A stretch of DNA of 32,469 bases. Origin: PALSA-607 sp036509315. Its GTDB lineage: Bacteria > Actinomycetota > Actinomycetes > Acidothermales > Acidothermaceae. The translations under genes and the position numbers were made by a program. Shown one piece after another: positions 16,449 through 25,564 of this stretch (position 1 is its first letter; every line of letters begins with the position of its first letter). Below the pieces are notes generated by a model. That model searched no databases. It was given only the letters and a program-made list of their open reading frames with translations, and was not told the DNA's origin. Location of the stretch: the NCBI GenBank assembly GCA_036509315.1, contig DATCFU010000259.1:1-32469 (forward strand), read 5' to 3'.

Positions 16449-17855
16449 TTAGGACGCTTTGCTCACTGTGCTCATGTTGAAGTCCGGAATACGTACCGCC
16501 GGCATCGCCGTCCGGCTGAAATAGTCATTCCATTCACGACACAAGCACACCTGCGTCGAGCCAACCTCGGTCATGCGATCCAGCAGATCGACCGGGCTCT
16601 CGTTGAACCGGAAGTTGTTGACAGCACCGACGACCTCGCCGCCCTCGACGAGGTAGACGCCGTCGCGAGTCAGGCCGGTGAGCAGCAGTGTTTGCGGGTC
16701 GACGGACCGGATGTACCACAAGCACGTCAACAACAGCCCGCGCTCGGTGCTCCGAATCATGTCGTCGAGGCTTGCGGTCGCTCCGTCCTGCTCAAAGATG
16801 AGGTTGTCGATCGCGGGGGTCACGGGCAGGCCGGTCAATGCCGCTGTGTGGCGTGTTTGGATCAGAGAGTTCAAGCGTCCCTTGTCGATCCAGGAGGTCG
16901 GCGACAAGTCGAGACCGTTGTCGAAAACCGAACTCTCTGCACTCGATGCATGAGCAACGACGAATGGAATGCAAGCAAGGCCAGGTGCGCTCGGGTCGCT
17001 GCGTAACGTCAACGGCAGGCTGCTCAACGACTCACCGACGCGGGTGGCGCCAGCGGGCTTGGAGAATACGGTGCGGCCGTCGTGGGCGTCGCGTGCCCCG
17101 GCCGACCAGTACATGTAGATCAACAAGTCCGCGAGTGCACCGGGCGGCACGATGGTTTCGTATCGCGCAGCCGGGAGGTCGATACGTCGAGTCGCCCACT
17201 TGAGGCGCTGCGCAAGCGCGTCAGCGTCGCGCCCGATGTCGATGTCGGTGAAGTCGCGGGTGGCTGCTCCCGACCAGGCCGAACGTGTCAGATCGCTCGA
17301 CTTGGCGTTCATCTCGAGCTTGCCGGTGGGTTGATCGTGACGAAGCCGCAGGTCAGTTGAACTGCCCATGAAGCTGGAGTTCACCACGTGCTCGGCGAAG
17401 CCGAACAACAGCCGGTCCTGTGCCGCCGCCTTCGTCAGCGCCGCCCCGAGATCGCCGACGAATCCCTCGAAGACTGCGGCGGACGTTTCCTGAGGTTGCT
17501 CGTGCCACGTCGGGTCGGCAGGCCGGCTCGGCTCGACGAGCGCGCCTGCGTCCTCGGCCGGGGTGTTCTCGCTCGCGGCGGCTACGGCGGCCCGGACGAG
17601 ATCGTCGAGATCAGCGGTACGCACCGAGCTACGCGACACGACGCCCGCTGCCACGCCGTCCGCTCCCTTGACTGAGGCGATCACGGTCAACCGGCGGCCA
17701 CGTGTCACGCCGTTGGTCGTGAGCGTGTTATTCGCCCAACGCACATTGGCGCTGCTCGACTCGTCGGCGAGCACCACGCAGCCATCGACATCCTTGATTC
17801 CTGCGGCGATCGCGAGAGCGCGCTCGACGGTCTCCTGCGGCGTCTGGTCGCTCAT
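16449..17855 (-). CDS. tldE: TldE/PmbA-type metallopeptidase subunit
   Basis: 468-residue partner of TldD in the TldD/E protease, which degrades unfolded peptides and trims modified peptide (RiPP) leaders in other bacteria. It shows the PmbA/TldD superfamily layout: an N-terminal domain with VRWANNTLTTNGVTRGRR and the C-terminal barrel with LTGLTRDGVYLVEGGEVVGAVNNFRF (within residues 390-420). It lacks the HExxxH zinc motif, as expected for TldE. The ATG at 17855 directly follows the tldD TAG with no gap. No peptide precursor gene is visible nearby. Confidence 0.93.
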   Translation of the reverse strand: MSDQTPQETVERALAIAAGIKDVDGCVVLADESSSANVRWANNTLTTNGVTRGRRLTVIASVKGADGVAAGVVSRSSVRTADLDDLVRAAVAAASENTPAEDAGALVEPSRPADPTWHEQPQETSAAVFEGFVGDLGAALTKAAAQDRLLFGFAEHVVNSSFMGSSTDLRLRHDQPTGKLEMNAKSSDLTRSAWSGAATRDFTDIDIGRDADALAQRLKWATRRIDLPAARYETIVPPGALADLLIYMYWSAGARDAHDGRTVFSKPAGATRVGESLSSLPLTLRSDPSAPGLACIPFVVAHASSAESSVFDNGLDLSPTSWIDKGRLNSLIQTRHTAALTGLPVTPAIDNLIFEQDGATASLDDMIRSTERGLLLTCLWYIRSVDPQTLLLTGLTRDGVYLVEGGEVVGAVNNFRFNESPVDLLDRMTEVGSTQVCLCREWNDYFSRTAMPAVRIPDFNMSTVSKAS

Positions 17856-19367
<1,512 letters not shown>

Positions 19368-19754
19368 CGCGCGGGCTACCTCCGGCGTCGGGTCGTCAGC
19401 GACGGCTGATCGAACGCCACCCTACGTCGAAGGCCCGCGCTGCCGATTCACCCGCACTGCCGGTTCACCCGCACTGTCGACTGAGGCGCACATGCAACCG
19501 CCGTCCGGCCGGGGAGGTGGTCCCAGGCGAGACGGCGGTAGCGGAGCGAGTGCGGGTGAGACGGGGTAGTTCGGGGTGGGGCACTGCGTGTCGGGTACTG
19601 CGTGTCGGGTACTGCGTGTGCCGGCAGTGGGTGCTGTCGGTTTGGAGCGGGTGTTGCTGAAGCGGCCCTGCTGTGGGTGCTGCAGTTGGTCGATCTGGTG
19701 GGGAAACGCGGCGGTGCTTGACCTGGCAGGCGGGTACCTACCTGTGGTCGGGAA
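19368..19754. repeat. Gene-free intergenic region with short tandem repeats
   Basis: No credible gene is seen in these 387 bp. It contains two 17-bp units (19441-19457 and 19458-19474, 16 of 17 identical) carrying TCACCCGCACT, an inverted copy AGTGCGGGTGA at 19549-19559, and three 14-bp units at 19581-19594, 19595-19608 and 19609-19622 (consensus GTACTGCGTGTCGG, the last diverged). The tldD ribosome-binding site is at the left end. The region looks like drifting non-coding DNA with replication-slippage repeats. Confidence 0.75.
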
Positions 19755-20132
19755 TTACTGTGCCTTGAGGCGTGCCGCCCCGCCTGCCCGTCCCCCCGGA
19801 CCAGGCAGACGAGGCAGCAAGTCGGTGACGTCGAAGTAGTCGGCGGTGTCCACCAAGGCAGGCGACATCGCGGCGAAGCGAAGACGACCACCCGTCTGGC
19901 GCACCCATTCGGCTGCAGCGACGAGTACGGCGAGTGCACGCTCGTGGATTTCGGTGACGCGGCCGGCGTCGACGAGGATGTCGTTGCAACCCTCGGGCCG
20001 GCTACTCAGCAGGGTGGCCCGCAGATCGGGCAATGACGCGACGTCGAGGGAGCCGGACAACCGGACCACGATCCCGTCCGCGAGGACGTTGGCGGTCACC
20101 GTGTCGAAGGTGTCGGCGGTCATTGTGCTCAT
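19755..20132 (-). CDS. STAS-domain protein lacking the phosphorylatable serine
   Basis: 125-residue single STAS domain, the fold of anti-anti-sigma factors that release sigma factors from anti-sigma kinases. Strand and helix pattern is clear (GIVVRLSGSLDVASLPDLRA, then ALAVLVAAAEWVRQTGGRLRF). The usual D-S-S-G loop before the LAVL helix is replaced by H-E-R-A (in TEIHERALAVL), so the regulatory serine is missing. The C-terminus is Gly/Ala/Arg rich (LPGPGGRAGGAARLKAQ). The start at ATG 20132 is chosen because GGTGGAG lies just upstream; GTG 20144 is in frame but would place that site inside the gene. No cognate anti-sigma factor or sigma gene is adjacent. Confidence 0.85.
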   Translation of the reverse strand: MSTMTADTFDTVTANVLADGIVVRLSGSLDVASLPDLRATLLSSRPEGCNDILVDAGRVTEIHERALAVLVAAAEWVRQTGGRLRFAAMSPALVDTADYFDVTDLLPRLPGPGGRAGGAARLKAQ

Positions 20133-20456
20133 CGGGATCTCCACCTGCTCATTGCTGTGTTGGATGAAACTGCGGCCTGTGCTGGGCGACTACTTATTGA
20201 TCGGGGAGCTTGAGGCCTGCAAGCAGGTCCGGACGGAGCGAGTTTCCTGAGCCGCGCGACGATCAGGCGCCCACCGTTGCGCTGACTTGCGTTAGACCAC
20301 CCGGCGTAGCCGCGTCTCACCAGGCGCTGTCGCGAGGCGCTGTCGCGCCCCAGCCCGAGGCGCTGTCGCGCCGTAACCCCGTATTACCGGTAGCCTCGGC
20401 GGGCGACCGATAGTGGCGTCGGCGCCCGGCCGCACCGGGCTCGTGGAAGGACCCGC
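20133..20456. repeat. Intergenic region between STAS gene and fabG with a triple 13-mer
   Basis: This 324-bp divergent region should hold the promoters of the STAS gene and of fabG-fabI. AGGCGCTGTCGCG occurs three times, at 20322-20334, 20335-20347 and 20358-20370, the first two contiguous. A weak -10 candidate TAGCCT is at 20391-20396. The fabG ribosome-binding site GGAAGGA lies at its right end. I see no gene. Confidence 0.65.
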
Positions 20457-21161
20457 GTGCCGCGCTCTGTGCTCGTCACCGGCGGAAGCCGCGGCATCGG
20501 ACTCGCGGCGGCGCAGGCCCTGGCTGCCGCGGGCGACCGCGTCGCAGTGACTTACCTGTCGAGTGCGCCCCCCGAAGGGCTGCTCGCCGTCCGTTGCGAC
20601 GTGACCAACCCCGACGAAATCGAGGCCGCGTTCGAGCGCGTCGAGGCGGAGCAAGGCACGGTCGAAGTCTTGGTGGCCAACGCCGGGATTACCCGCGACA
20701 CGCTACTGCTGCGGATGACCGACGACGACTGGGACGCTGTGATCGCCACGAACCTCACCGGCGCCTACCGGGTAGCCCGCCGGGCTGCGCGTGGCATGTT
20801 GCGTGCGCACGACGGCCGGATGATCTTCGTTTCCTCGGTGGTCGGGCTCTCGGGATCGGCCGGGCAGGCTAACTACGCCGCGACCAAGTCGGGACTCGTC
20901 GGCTTCGCGCGCTCTTTGGCGCGGGAGTTCGGATCGCGCGGGATCACCGCCAACGTCGTGGCCCCAGGCTTCATCGAAACCGACCTGACAGCGGTTCTCA
21001 ACGACGGCAGGCGCGCGGAGTTGCTCGACCAAATCCCGCTGCGCCGCTACGGGGCGCCGGCCGAAGTCGCCGGGGTGATTCGCTTCCTGGCCAGCGATGA
21101 GGCTGCGTATATCACCGGTGCCGTCATACCCGTCGACGGCGGATTGGGAATGGGGCACTGA
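20457..21161 (+). CDS. fabG: 3-oxoacyl-ACP reductase (FabG/MabA)
   Basis: NADPH-dependent short-chain dehydrogenase reducing beta-ketoacyl-ACP in fatty-acid elongation. It has 234 residues. The cofactor motif TGGSRGIG is at residues 7-14, NAG at 80-82 (VANAGITRDTLLLRM), the catalytic Ser in FVSSVVGLSG and the Tyr-Lys pair in YAATKSG, and the C-terminal ITGAVIPVDGGLGMGH is typical of FabG. The GTG start has GGAAGGA six bases upstream. Pairing directly with an InhA-like enoyl reductase (stop TGA immediately followed by ATG) reproduces the mabA-inhA operon of mycobacteria, although no mycolate-specific gene is visible. Confidence 0.93.
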   Translation: MPRSVLVTGGSRGIGLAAAQALAAAGDRVAVTYLSSAPPEGLLAVRCDVTNPDEIEAAFERVEAEQGTVEVLVANAGITRDTLLLRMTDDDWDAVIATNLTGAYRVARRAARGMLRAHDGRMIFVSSVVGLSGSAGQANYAATKSGLVGFARSLAREFGSRGITANVVAPGFIETDLTAVLNDGRRAELLDQIPLRRYGAPAEVAGVIRFLASDEAAYITGAVIPVDGGLGMGH

Positions 21162-21929
21162 ATGGGTCTTCTTGCCGGCAAGCGCCTGCTCATCACCGGC
21201 GTGCTGACTGAGGCCTCGATCGCGTTCGATGCTGCTCGGCTGGCGCAGCAGGAAGGCGCCAAGGTCGTCCTGTCGTCCTACGGCCGGGTGTTCAGGCTCA
21301 CCGAGCGAATCGCTGGCCGACTTCCCGAGCCGCCGCCAGTCATCGAGCTCGACGTGACGAACGTCGACGACCTGGCCGCGCTGCCTGAGCGGGTAGGTGA
21401 GCACCTTGACGGCCTCGACGGGGTCGTTCATGCGATCGCATTCGCGCCAGGCGACGCCCTTGGCGGCAACTTCCTCAACACCGGCTGGGACGACGTCGCG
21501 ACCGCACTGCACGTCTCTGCCTACTCGTTGAAGGCGCTGACGATGGGTGCCTTGCCGATGATGACCGGCGGCGGATCAGTCGTCGGGCTCGACTTCGACG
21601 CTAAGGTGGCGTGGCCGCTCTACGACTGGATGGGCGTCGCCAAGGCTGCCCTCGAATCGACCTCGCGCTACCTGGCTCGCGACCTCGGCAAGCAGAACGT
21701 CCGGGTCAACCTGGTCTCCGCCGGTCCGATCCGAACCATGGCGGCCAAGGGGATACCGGGCTTCGACGAGTTGGCCGCGATCTGGGAGACCCGTGCTCCG
21801 ATGACGTGGGATGTCACTGATGCCGAGCCGGCTGCACGGGCGATCGTCGCGCTGCTCTCGGACTGGTTCCCCAAGACGACCGGCGAGATCATCCATGTCG
21901 ACGGTGGCGTCCACGCCATGGGCAGCTGA
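21162..21929 (+). CDS. fabI: Enoyl-ACP reductase, FabI/InhA type
   Basis: NADH-dependent enoyl-ACP reductase completing each elongation round. It has 255 residues. The divergent SDR cofactor segment ITGVLTEASIAF and the catalytic Y154-x6-K161 (YDWMGVAK) are intact, as is GLDFD (InhA Asp148-Phe149 region). The segment VVHAIAFAP aligns with VVHSIGF of InhA, placing an alanine at the position of InhA Ser94, where substitutions are linked to isoniazid resistance. Sequence around DALGGNFLNT is closer to Streptomyces-type FabI than to mycobacterial InhA. It is translated directly after fabG without a gap. Confidence 0.94.
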   Translation: MGLLAGKRLLITGVLTEASIAFDAARLAQQEGAKVVLSSYGRVFRLTERIAGRLPEPPPVIELDVTNVDDLAALPERVGEHLDGLDGVVHAIAFAPGDALGGNFLNTGWDDVATALHVSAYSLKALTMGALPMMTGGGSVVGLDFDAKVAWPLYDWMGVAKAALESTSRYLARDLGKQNVRVNLVSAGPIRTMAAKGIPGFDELAAIWETRAPMTWDVTDAEPAARAIVALLSDWFPKTTGEIIHVDGGVHAMGS

Positions 21930-21955
21930 TCGACGTCCGCCCTGCTTTGTCGGCG

Positions 21956-21961
21956 TACCGT
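21956..21961 (+). promoter_or_regulatory. -10 element of a leaderless promoter for the CDF exporter
   Basis: TACCGT fits TANNNT and ends 7 nt before GTG 21969; there is no Shine-Dalgarno sequence. It would allow expression separate from fabG-fabI. Confidence 0.45.
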
Positions 21962-21968
21962 TGATCAC

Positions 21969-22934
21969 GTGAGCAGCACGCAGACCAGGAACGCCCGTCG
22001 GCAGCAGCGGCTGGTCATCGCCATCACACTCAACGTTGCGGTCGTCGTGGCACAGATCATCTGGGGGCTGCTCGCCCATTCCCTCGGGCTGCTTGCCGAT
22101 GCAGGACACAACCTGGCGGACGTCGCCGGGCTGGCCATCGCGGTCATCGCGCTCCGGTACTCGCTTCGCAGCGCCACGATGGCGCGCTCGTTCGGCCATC
22201 ACCGCGCCACCATCCTTGCGGCGCTTGCGAATGGCGGGCTGTTACTCGCGGTCACCGGGTTTGTAGCCGTCGACGCGGTGCTCAGGCTCGTGCATCCGGG
22301 GCCCGTTCACGGCGGCATCGTGGCGTTGGTTGCCCTGGGAGCTGCCGCGTTGAATGGTCTCGGCGCGACGCTGGTGCACGAACGAAGCGCCAAGCCGGGT
22401 GCGCACCCTGATCTGAACATATCGGCCGCGACGTTGCACCTTGTCTCAGATGCGGCTGTCTCGCTCGCGGTCGCCGCGGCCGGGCTCGTCATATTGCTCA
22501 GCCACGGCACGTACTGGCTCGACCCAGCGGTGTCGTTGGTGGTGTGCGTGGCGATCACGAGCCAGGCCGTGCGGCTCTTGCACCGCAGTGCCGACGTCTT
22601 GCTCGAGTCGACACCCAGGGCGATCGACCCGGAGGCCGTGCTTGCAGCCGTGCGCGACGTCGCGACCGTAGTCGACGTGCACGATCTGCATGTGTGGAGC
22701 CTGTCGAGCGACCTGCACGCAATGTCGGCGCATGTCGCGGTCGCAGGTCACCCAACGCTCGAACAGGCGCAGGCAACGGGGGAGCGGATCAAAGACATGG
22801 TCGCGAGTCAGTTCGAGATTGCGCACGCGACGATCGAGATGGAGTGCGAAGCGTGTCCCGAGCCCGACCCGTGCGCCCTCGAGTCACCAACGGCGGCATC
22901 GGGTTTGCAGGTAGTGCACCCGCATCGGCGCTAG
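21969..22934 (+). CDS. Cation diffusion facilitator (Zn/Co/Cd exporter)
   Basis: 321-residue CDF-family metal/proton antiporter of the inner membrane, similar to CzcD/ZitB. Six transmembrane helices are expected between residues 15 and 215. Metal-site motifs are present in helix 2 (GLLADAGHNLADVAGL, H-x3-D) and helix 5 (LHLVSDAAVSLAV, H-x3-D). The cytoplasmic C-terminal domain has VHDLHVWSLSSDLHAMSAHV. The tail is unusual in carrying MECEACPEPDPCALE, a cysteine-rich segment (three Cys within about 10 residues) that might bind metal. The start is GTG 21969 with a -10 element 7 nt upstream. Confidence 0.92.
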   Translation: MSSTQTRNARRQQRLVIAITLNVAVVVAQIIWGLLAHSLGLLADAGHNLADVAGLAIAVIALRYSLRSATMARSFGHHRATILAALANGGLLLAVTGFVAVDAVLRLVHPGPVHGGIVALVALGAAALNGLGATLVHERSAKPGAHPDLNISAATLHLVSDAAVSLAVAAAGLVILLSHGTYWLDPAVSLVVCVAITSQAVRLLHRSADVLLESTPRAIDPEAVLAAVRDVATVVDVHDLHVWSLSSDLHAMSAHVAVAGHPTLEQAQATGERIKDMVASQFEIAHATIEMECEACPEPDPCALESPTAASGLQVVHPHRR

Positions 22935-22961
22935 GAGGCGGGCGGCTGCTCGTGGATCAAC

Positions 22962-23081
22962 TCACGGCGTTCGAGTTGCGGTGCATGTCGCCATCGCATT
23001 GCTCGTGTCGTGAAAGCCGTTGGTGAACTCGAACGCCAACGCGGTGATGACCGCCGGTGCAAGGACGAAGTCGTTGGTCAT
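22962..23081 (-). pseudogene. N-terminal remnant of a PiT-family phosphate transporter
   Basis: A 39-codon minus-strand frame (ATG 23081 to TGA 22962) reads MTNDFVLAPAVITALA then FEFTNGFHDTSNAMAT, closely matching the hallmark FTNGFHDTANAxAT signature at the N-terminus of PitA-type low-affinity phosphate transporters. The frame then stops, and the remaining roughly 300 residues are absent: the DNA beyond runs into the convergent 3' end of the CDF gene. A few codons past the stop (VDPRAAARLLA) may still be homologous. No ribosome-binding site is seen. It sits divergently from ppk2 across a PHO-box-like array, suggesting an ancestral pit-ppk2 phosphate locus that lost pit by deletion. Confidence 0.72.
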
Positions 23082-23132
23082 GGCGCGAAGGTGTGGCGGC
23101 GTCCGGTCCCCCCGCAACCGAGCAAAGGCAGT

Positions 23133-23165
23133 CTTCACCGAGTGTTCACCCGCGCGTCACCTTCG
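23133..23165 (+). promoter_or_regulatory. PHO-box-like array upstream of ppk2
   Basis: Three contiguous 11-bp direct repeats: CTTCACCGAGT (23133-23143), GTTCACCCGCG (23144-23154) and CGTCACCTTCG (23155-23165). Against the streptomycete PhoP unit G(G/T)TCAYYYR(G/C)G, as I recall it, they match at 8, 11 and 9 of 11 positions. The array lies 82 bp before the ppk2 start and 51 bp from the PiT remnant, so PhoP control of both is plausible. Confidence 0.65.
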
Positions 23166-23247
23166 TTGCATGGGAGGCGAGGGGCGGGTTGCCTCACTGA
23201 CCTCAGGTACGGCAGATTCTCGGCGAGCGGATGAGAAGGGGCGACAC

Positions 23248-24279
23248 ATGGCATCGACGCGAGCCAAGTCTGGGACGAAAGCGCATTCACCGCGTCGGGA
23301 GCGCCGCAAGGTCGCCTGGGCGAGTGTGCAACTCACCGAGGATCTCGATTCGTTGAGCCTGGAGGCCGACAACGAGGACCTGGACGATCCGATACTCGTA
23401 GGTGCCGACGGCAAGCGCGTCGACACGTGGCGGGAGAACTACCCGTACGAAGAACGACTCGAGCGCGGGGAGTACGAGCGGCAAAAGCGCGCCCTTCAGG
23501 TCGAGCTGTTGAAGATGCAGGAGTGGATCCAGGACAACGGGCAGCGCGTATGCGTGCTGTTCGAGGGTCGCGACGCGGCGGGCAAGGGCGGCACGATCAA
23601 GAGGTTCATGGAGCATCTCGACCCGAGGGCAGCACGCATCGTGGCGCTGGGAAAACCGACCGAACGGGAGCTTGGTCAATGGTACTTCCAGCGCTACATC
23701 GCTCAGTTGCCAAGCGCTGGCGAGATCGTTCTGTTTGACCGCTCCTGGTACAACCGGGCAGGAGTCGAACGAGTGATGGGTTGGACGACTGACGAGAAGT
23801 ACGAGCTCTTTTTGAAGCAGGCCCCAGTATTCGAGAGATTGCAAACCGACGACGGGCTGATCCTCATCAAGCTGTGGTTCTCGGTTTCTCGTGGCGAGCA
23901 ACGCACCCGATTCATCATCCGTCGCATCGATCCAGTCCGGCAGTGGAAGTTGAGTCCGACAGATCTCGCACTGATCGACCGCTGGGACGACTTTACCGAG
24001 GCAAAAGCAGCGATGTTCGAGGCCACCGATACAGACAACGCGCCGTGGACGGTCATCCGCAGCAACGACAAACGACGAGCGCGGGTAGCTGCCATGCGTC
24101 AAGTCCTCAGTCGGGTGCCGTATCCGGACAAGGATCCGGAAGTTGTGGGTAAACCCGATTCGCACATTGTCGGCCCGCCGTGGCGCATCTACGAACACGA
24201 CGAACGCAAGATCGCTCGTCCGCCCGGCCGGACGTCGGCGAAGATGCCAGAGCCACCGTCCATTGAGGCCACGCGCTAG
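23248..24279 (+). CDS. ppk2: Polyphosphate kinase 2 (PPK2)
   Basis: PPK2 family enzyme transferring phosphate between polyphosphate and nucleotides (usually making GTP or ATP from the diphosphate). It has 343 residues. Walker A is FEGRDAAGKGGTIKRF (residues 105-120), Walker B with the arginine-rich site is VLFDRSWYNRAGVE (151-164), and RRIDPVRQWKLSPTD forms part of the lid. An acidic and basic N-terminal extension of about 85 residues precedes the kinase domain. The start is ATG 23248, with AAGGGG seven bases upstream; earlier in-frame starts lack homology and cross the PHO-box array. It is convergent with serB, separated by a large hairpin. The subclass (one- or two-domain, class I likely) is inferred. 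Confidence 0.93.
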   Translation: MASTRAKSGTKAHSPRRERRKVAWASVQLTEDLDSLSLEADNEDLDDPILVGADGKRVDTWRENYPYEERLERGEYERQKRALQVELLKMQEWIQDNGQRVCVLFEGRDAAGKGGTIKRFMEHLDPRAARIVALGKPTERELGQWYFQRYIAQLPSAGEIVLFDRSWYNRAGVERVMGWTTDEKYELFLKQAPVFERLQTDDGLILIKLWFSVSRGEQRTRFIIRRIDPVRQWKLSPTDLALIDRWDDFTEAKAAMFEATDTDNAPWTVIRSNDKRRARVAAMRQVLSRVPYPDKDPEVVGKPDSHIVGPPWRIYEHDERKIARPPGRTSAKMPEPPSIEATR

Positions 24280-24288
24280 GAACTGCTG

Positions 24289-24351
24289 CGCCGACTGAAG
24301 GAGTTACGCTGCGTCCTGGCAAAATTTCGCGCAGAATTCCTTCACTCGGCG
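24289..24351. terminator. Long stem-loop between convergent ppk2 and serB
   Basis: Arms 24289-24305 and 24335-24351 (17 nt each) pair with one C-C mismatch and one G-U pair; an inner CTGCG/CGCAG stem (24309-24313 with 24330-24334) extends it, leaving a 16-base loop containing AAAATTT. It starts 10 bp after the ppk2 stop and ends 13 bp before the serB stop, as expected for a bidirectional terminator. No T tract follows. Confidence 0.65.
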
Positions 24352-24364
24352 ATCACGTGCCCGC

Positions 24365-25564
24365 CTACGCCCGCACGTCGGCGTCCGCTGCATCGATCTC
24401 GTCGCGGGTGATGCCGAGCAGGTACAGGATCGCGTCGAGGTAGGGCACGTTCAGTGCGGTGTCAGCGGCTTCGCGCACAACCGGCTTGGCGTTGAACGCG
24501 ACGCCGAGGCCGGCCCGCCCAAGCATGTCGAGATCGTTGGCGCCGTCGCCGATCGCGATGGTCTGCGTGAGAGGCACACCTGCCGATGCGGCGAAACGTT
24601 CGAGTGCAGCGGCTTTTCCCGGCCGATCGACGATCGGCCCGACAAGTTTTCCGGTGAGCAGCCCGTCGACGATGTCGAGCGTATTCGCGGCGGCAAAGTC
24701 GAGGCCGAGTTCGTCGACGAGACCGTCGGTGATCTGGGTGAATCCGCCACTCACTATCGCCACCAAATATCCGAGACGCTTCAGCGTGCGTACCAGCGTG
24801 CGCGCGCCCGGCGTCAGCACCAGTGAATCGCGTACCTCGGCCAACACCGAATCGGGCAGTCCCTTGAGCAGCGCCACTCGCTCGCGTAGCGATTGTTCGA
24901 AGTCGAGTTCGCCACGCATCGCAGCCTGTGTAAGTGTGGCGACCTGCTCGGCGCAGCCTGCATGTTGCGCAAGCATCTCGATGACCTCGCCGCGCACGAG
25001 TGTCGAGTCAACATCCATGACGACGAGCCGCTTGGCCCGGCGGTATAACCCACCGCGCTGAACAGCGACATCGACCTGAAGCAGCGCGGCCTGCGCGTTC
25101 AGTTCGGCACGTAACAGGTCCGGGTTCGCACCCGACACGTCCATCTCGATGCACGTCACGGGATGGCTGGCGAGCCGCACGATTCGGTCGATGTTTGCTC
25201 CGTGACTGGCAATACAGCCGGCGACCCCAGCCATGGCAGCCGGCAGTAGCGGATGTCCCAAAACCGTGACGTGCAACGGCCCGGGCAGTACGGCTGCGTC
25301 GACTTGCGGTCCGACCGTTATTTCGATCTCAAGCCCGAGGTCGCGAGCGGCGTGCGAGAGTACGTCGCGCAAGGCGAGTTCGCCGGCCGCATCTGTGCCG
25401 CCGAGGTCGGCGAGCGCACCGAGGATCAATCGACCACGTAACACGATCTGCTCGGTGTCGAGAACGACCAGCGGAAACTTCGACAGCTCGTCGAACAGGC
25501 GCGAGGTCACGCCGGGACGATCGCGGCCGGTAAGCGTGACCAGCAACGTGCGGTCGCCAGTCAT
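24365..25564 (-). CDS. serB: Phosphoserine phosphatase SerB with N-terminal ACT domains
   Basis: HAD-family phosphatase catalysing the last step of serine synthesis. It has 399 residues. Two ACT-like domains (about residues 5-85 and 96-172, the first beginning LLVTLTGRDRPGVTSRLF) probably sense serine, as in mycobacterial SerB2. The HAD core has the nucleophile motif DVDSTLVRGE (Asp184, Asp186), motif II VSGGFTQ and motif III GDGANDLDML. The start is ATG 25564, which overlaps the stop of the upstream gene (ATGA); in-frame codons further upstream lie inside that gene and are not used. Transcribed with the preceding unknown gene. Confidence 0.95.
   Translation of the reverse strand: MTGDRTLLVTLTGRDRPGVTSRLFDELSKFPLVVLDTEQIVLRGRLILGALADLGGTDAAGELALRDVLSHAARDLGLEIEITVGPQVDAAVLPGPLHVTVLGHPLLPAAMAGVAGCIASHGANIDRIVRLASHPVTCIEMDVSGANPDLLRAELNAQAALLQVDVAVQRGGLYRRAKRLVVMDVDSTLVRGEVIEMLAQHAGCAEQVATLTQAAMRGELDFEQSLRERVALLKGLPDSVLAEVRDSLVLTPGARTLVRTLKRLGYLVAIVSGGFTQITDGLVDELGLDFAAANTLDIVDGLLTGKLVGPIVDRPGKAAALERFAASAGVPLTQTIAIGDGANDLDMLGRAGLGVAFNAKPVVREAADTALNVPYLDAILYLLGITRDEIDAADADVRA

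Noticed and set aside
19448..19939. 163-codon minus-strand frame spanning the repeat region and the STAS gene end
   Set aside because: Composition is Pro/Ser/Arg-rich, it crosses tandem repeats and overlaps the STAS gene in another frame; no recognisable motif.
23020..23247. N-terminal extension of ppk2 to an upstream start
   Set aside because: The extra 76 residues lack PPK2 similarity, cross the PHO-box repeats and the PiT remnant, and ATG 23248 has a proper ribosome-binding site.
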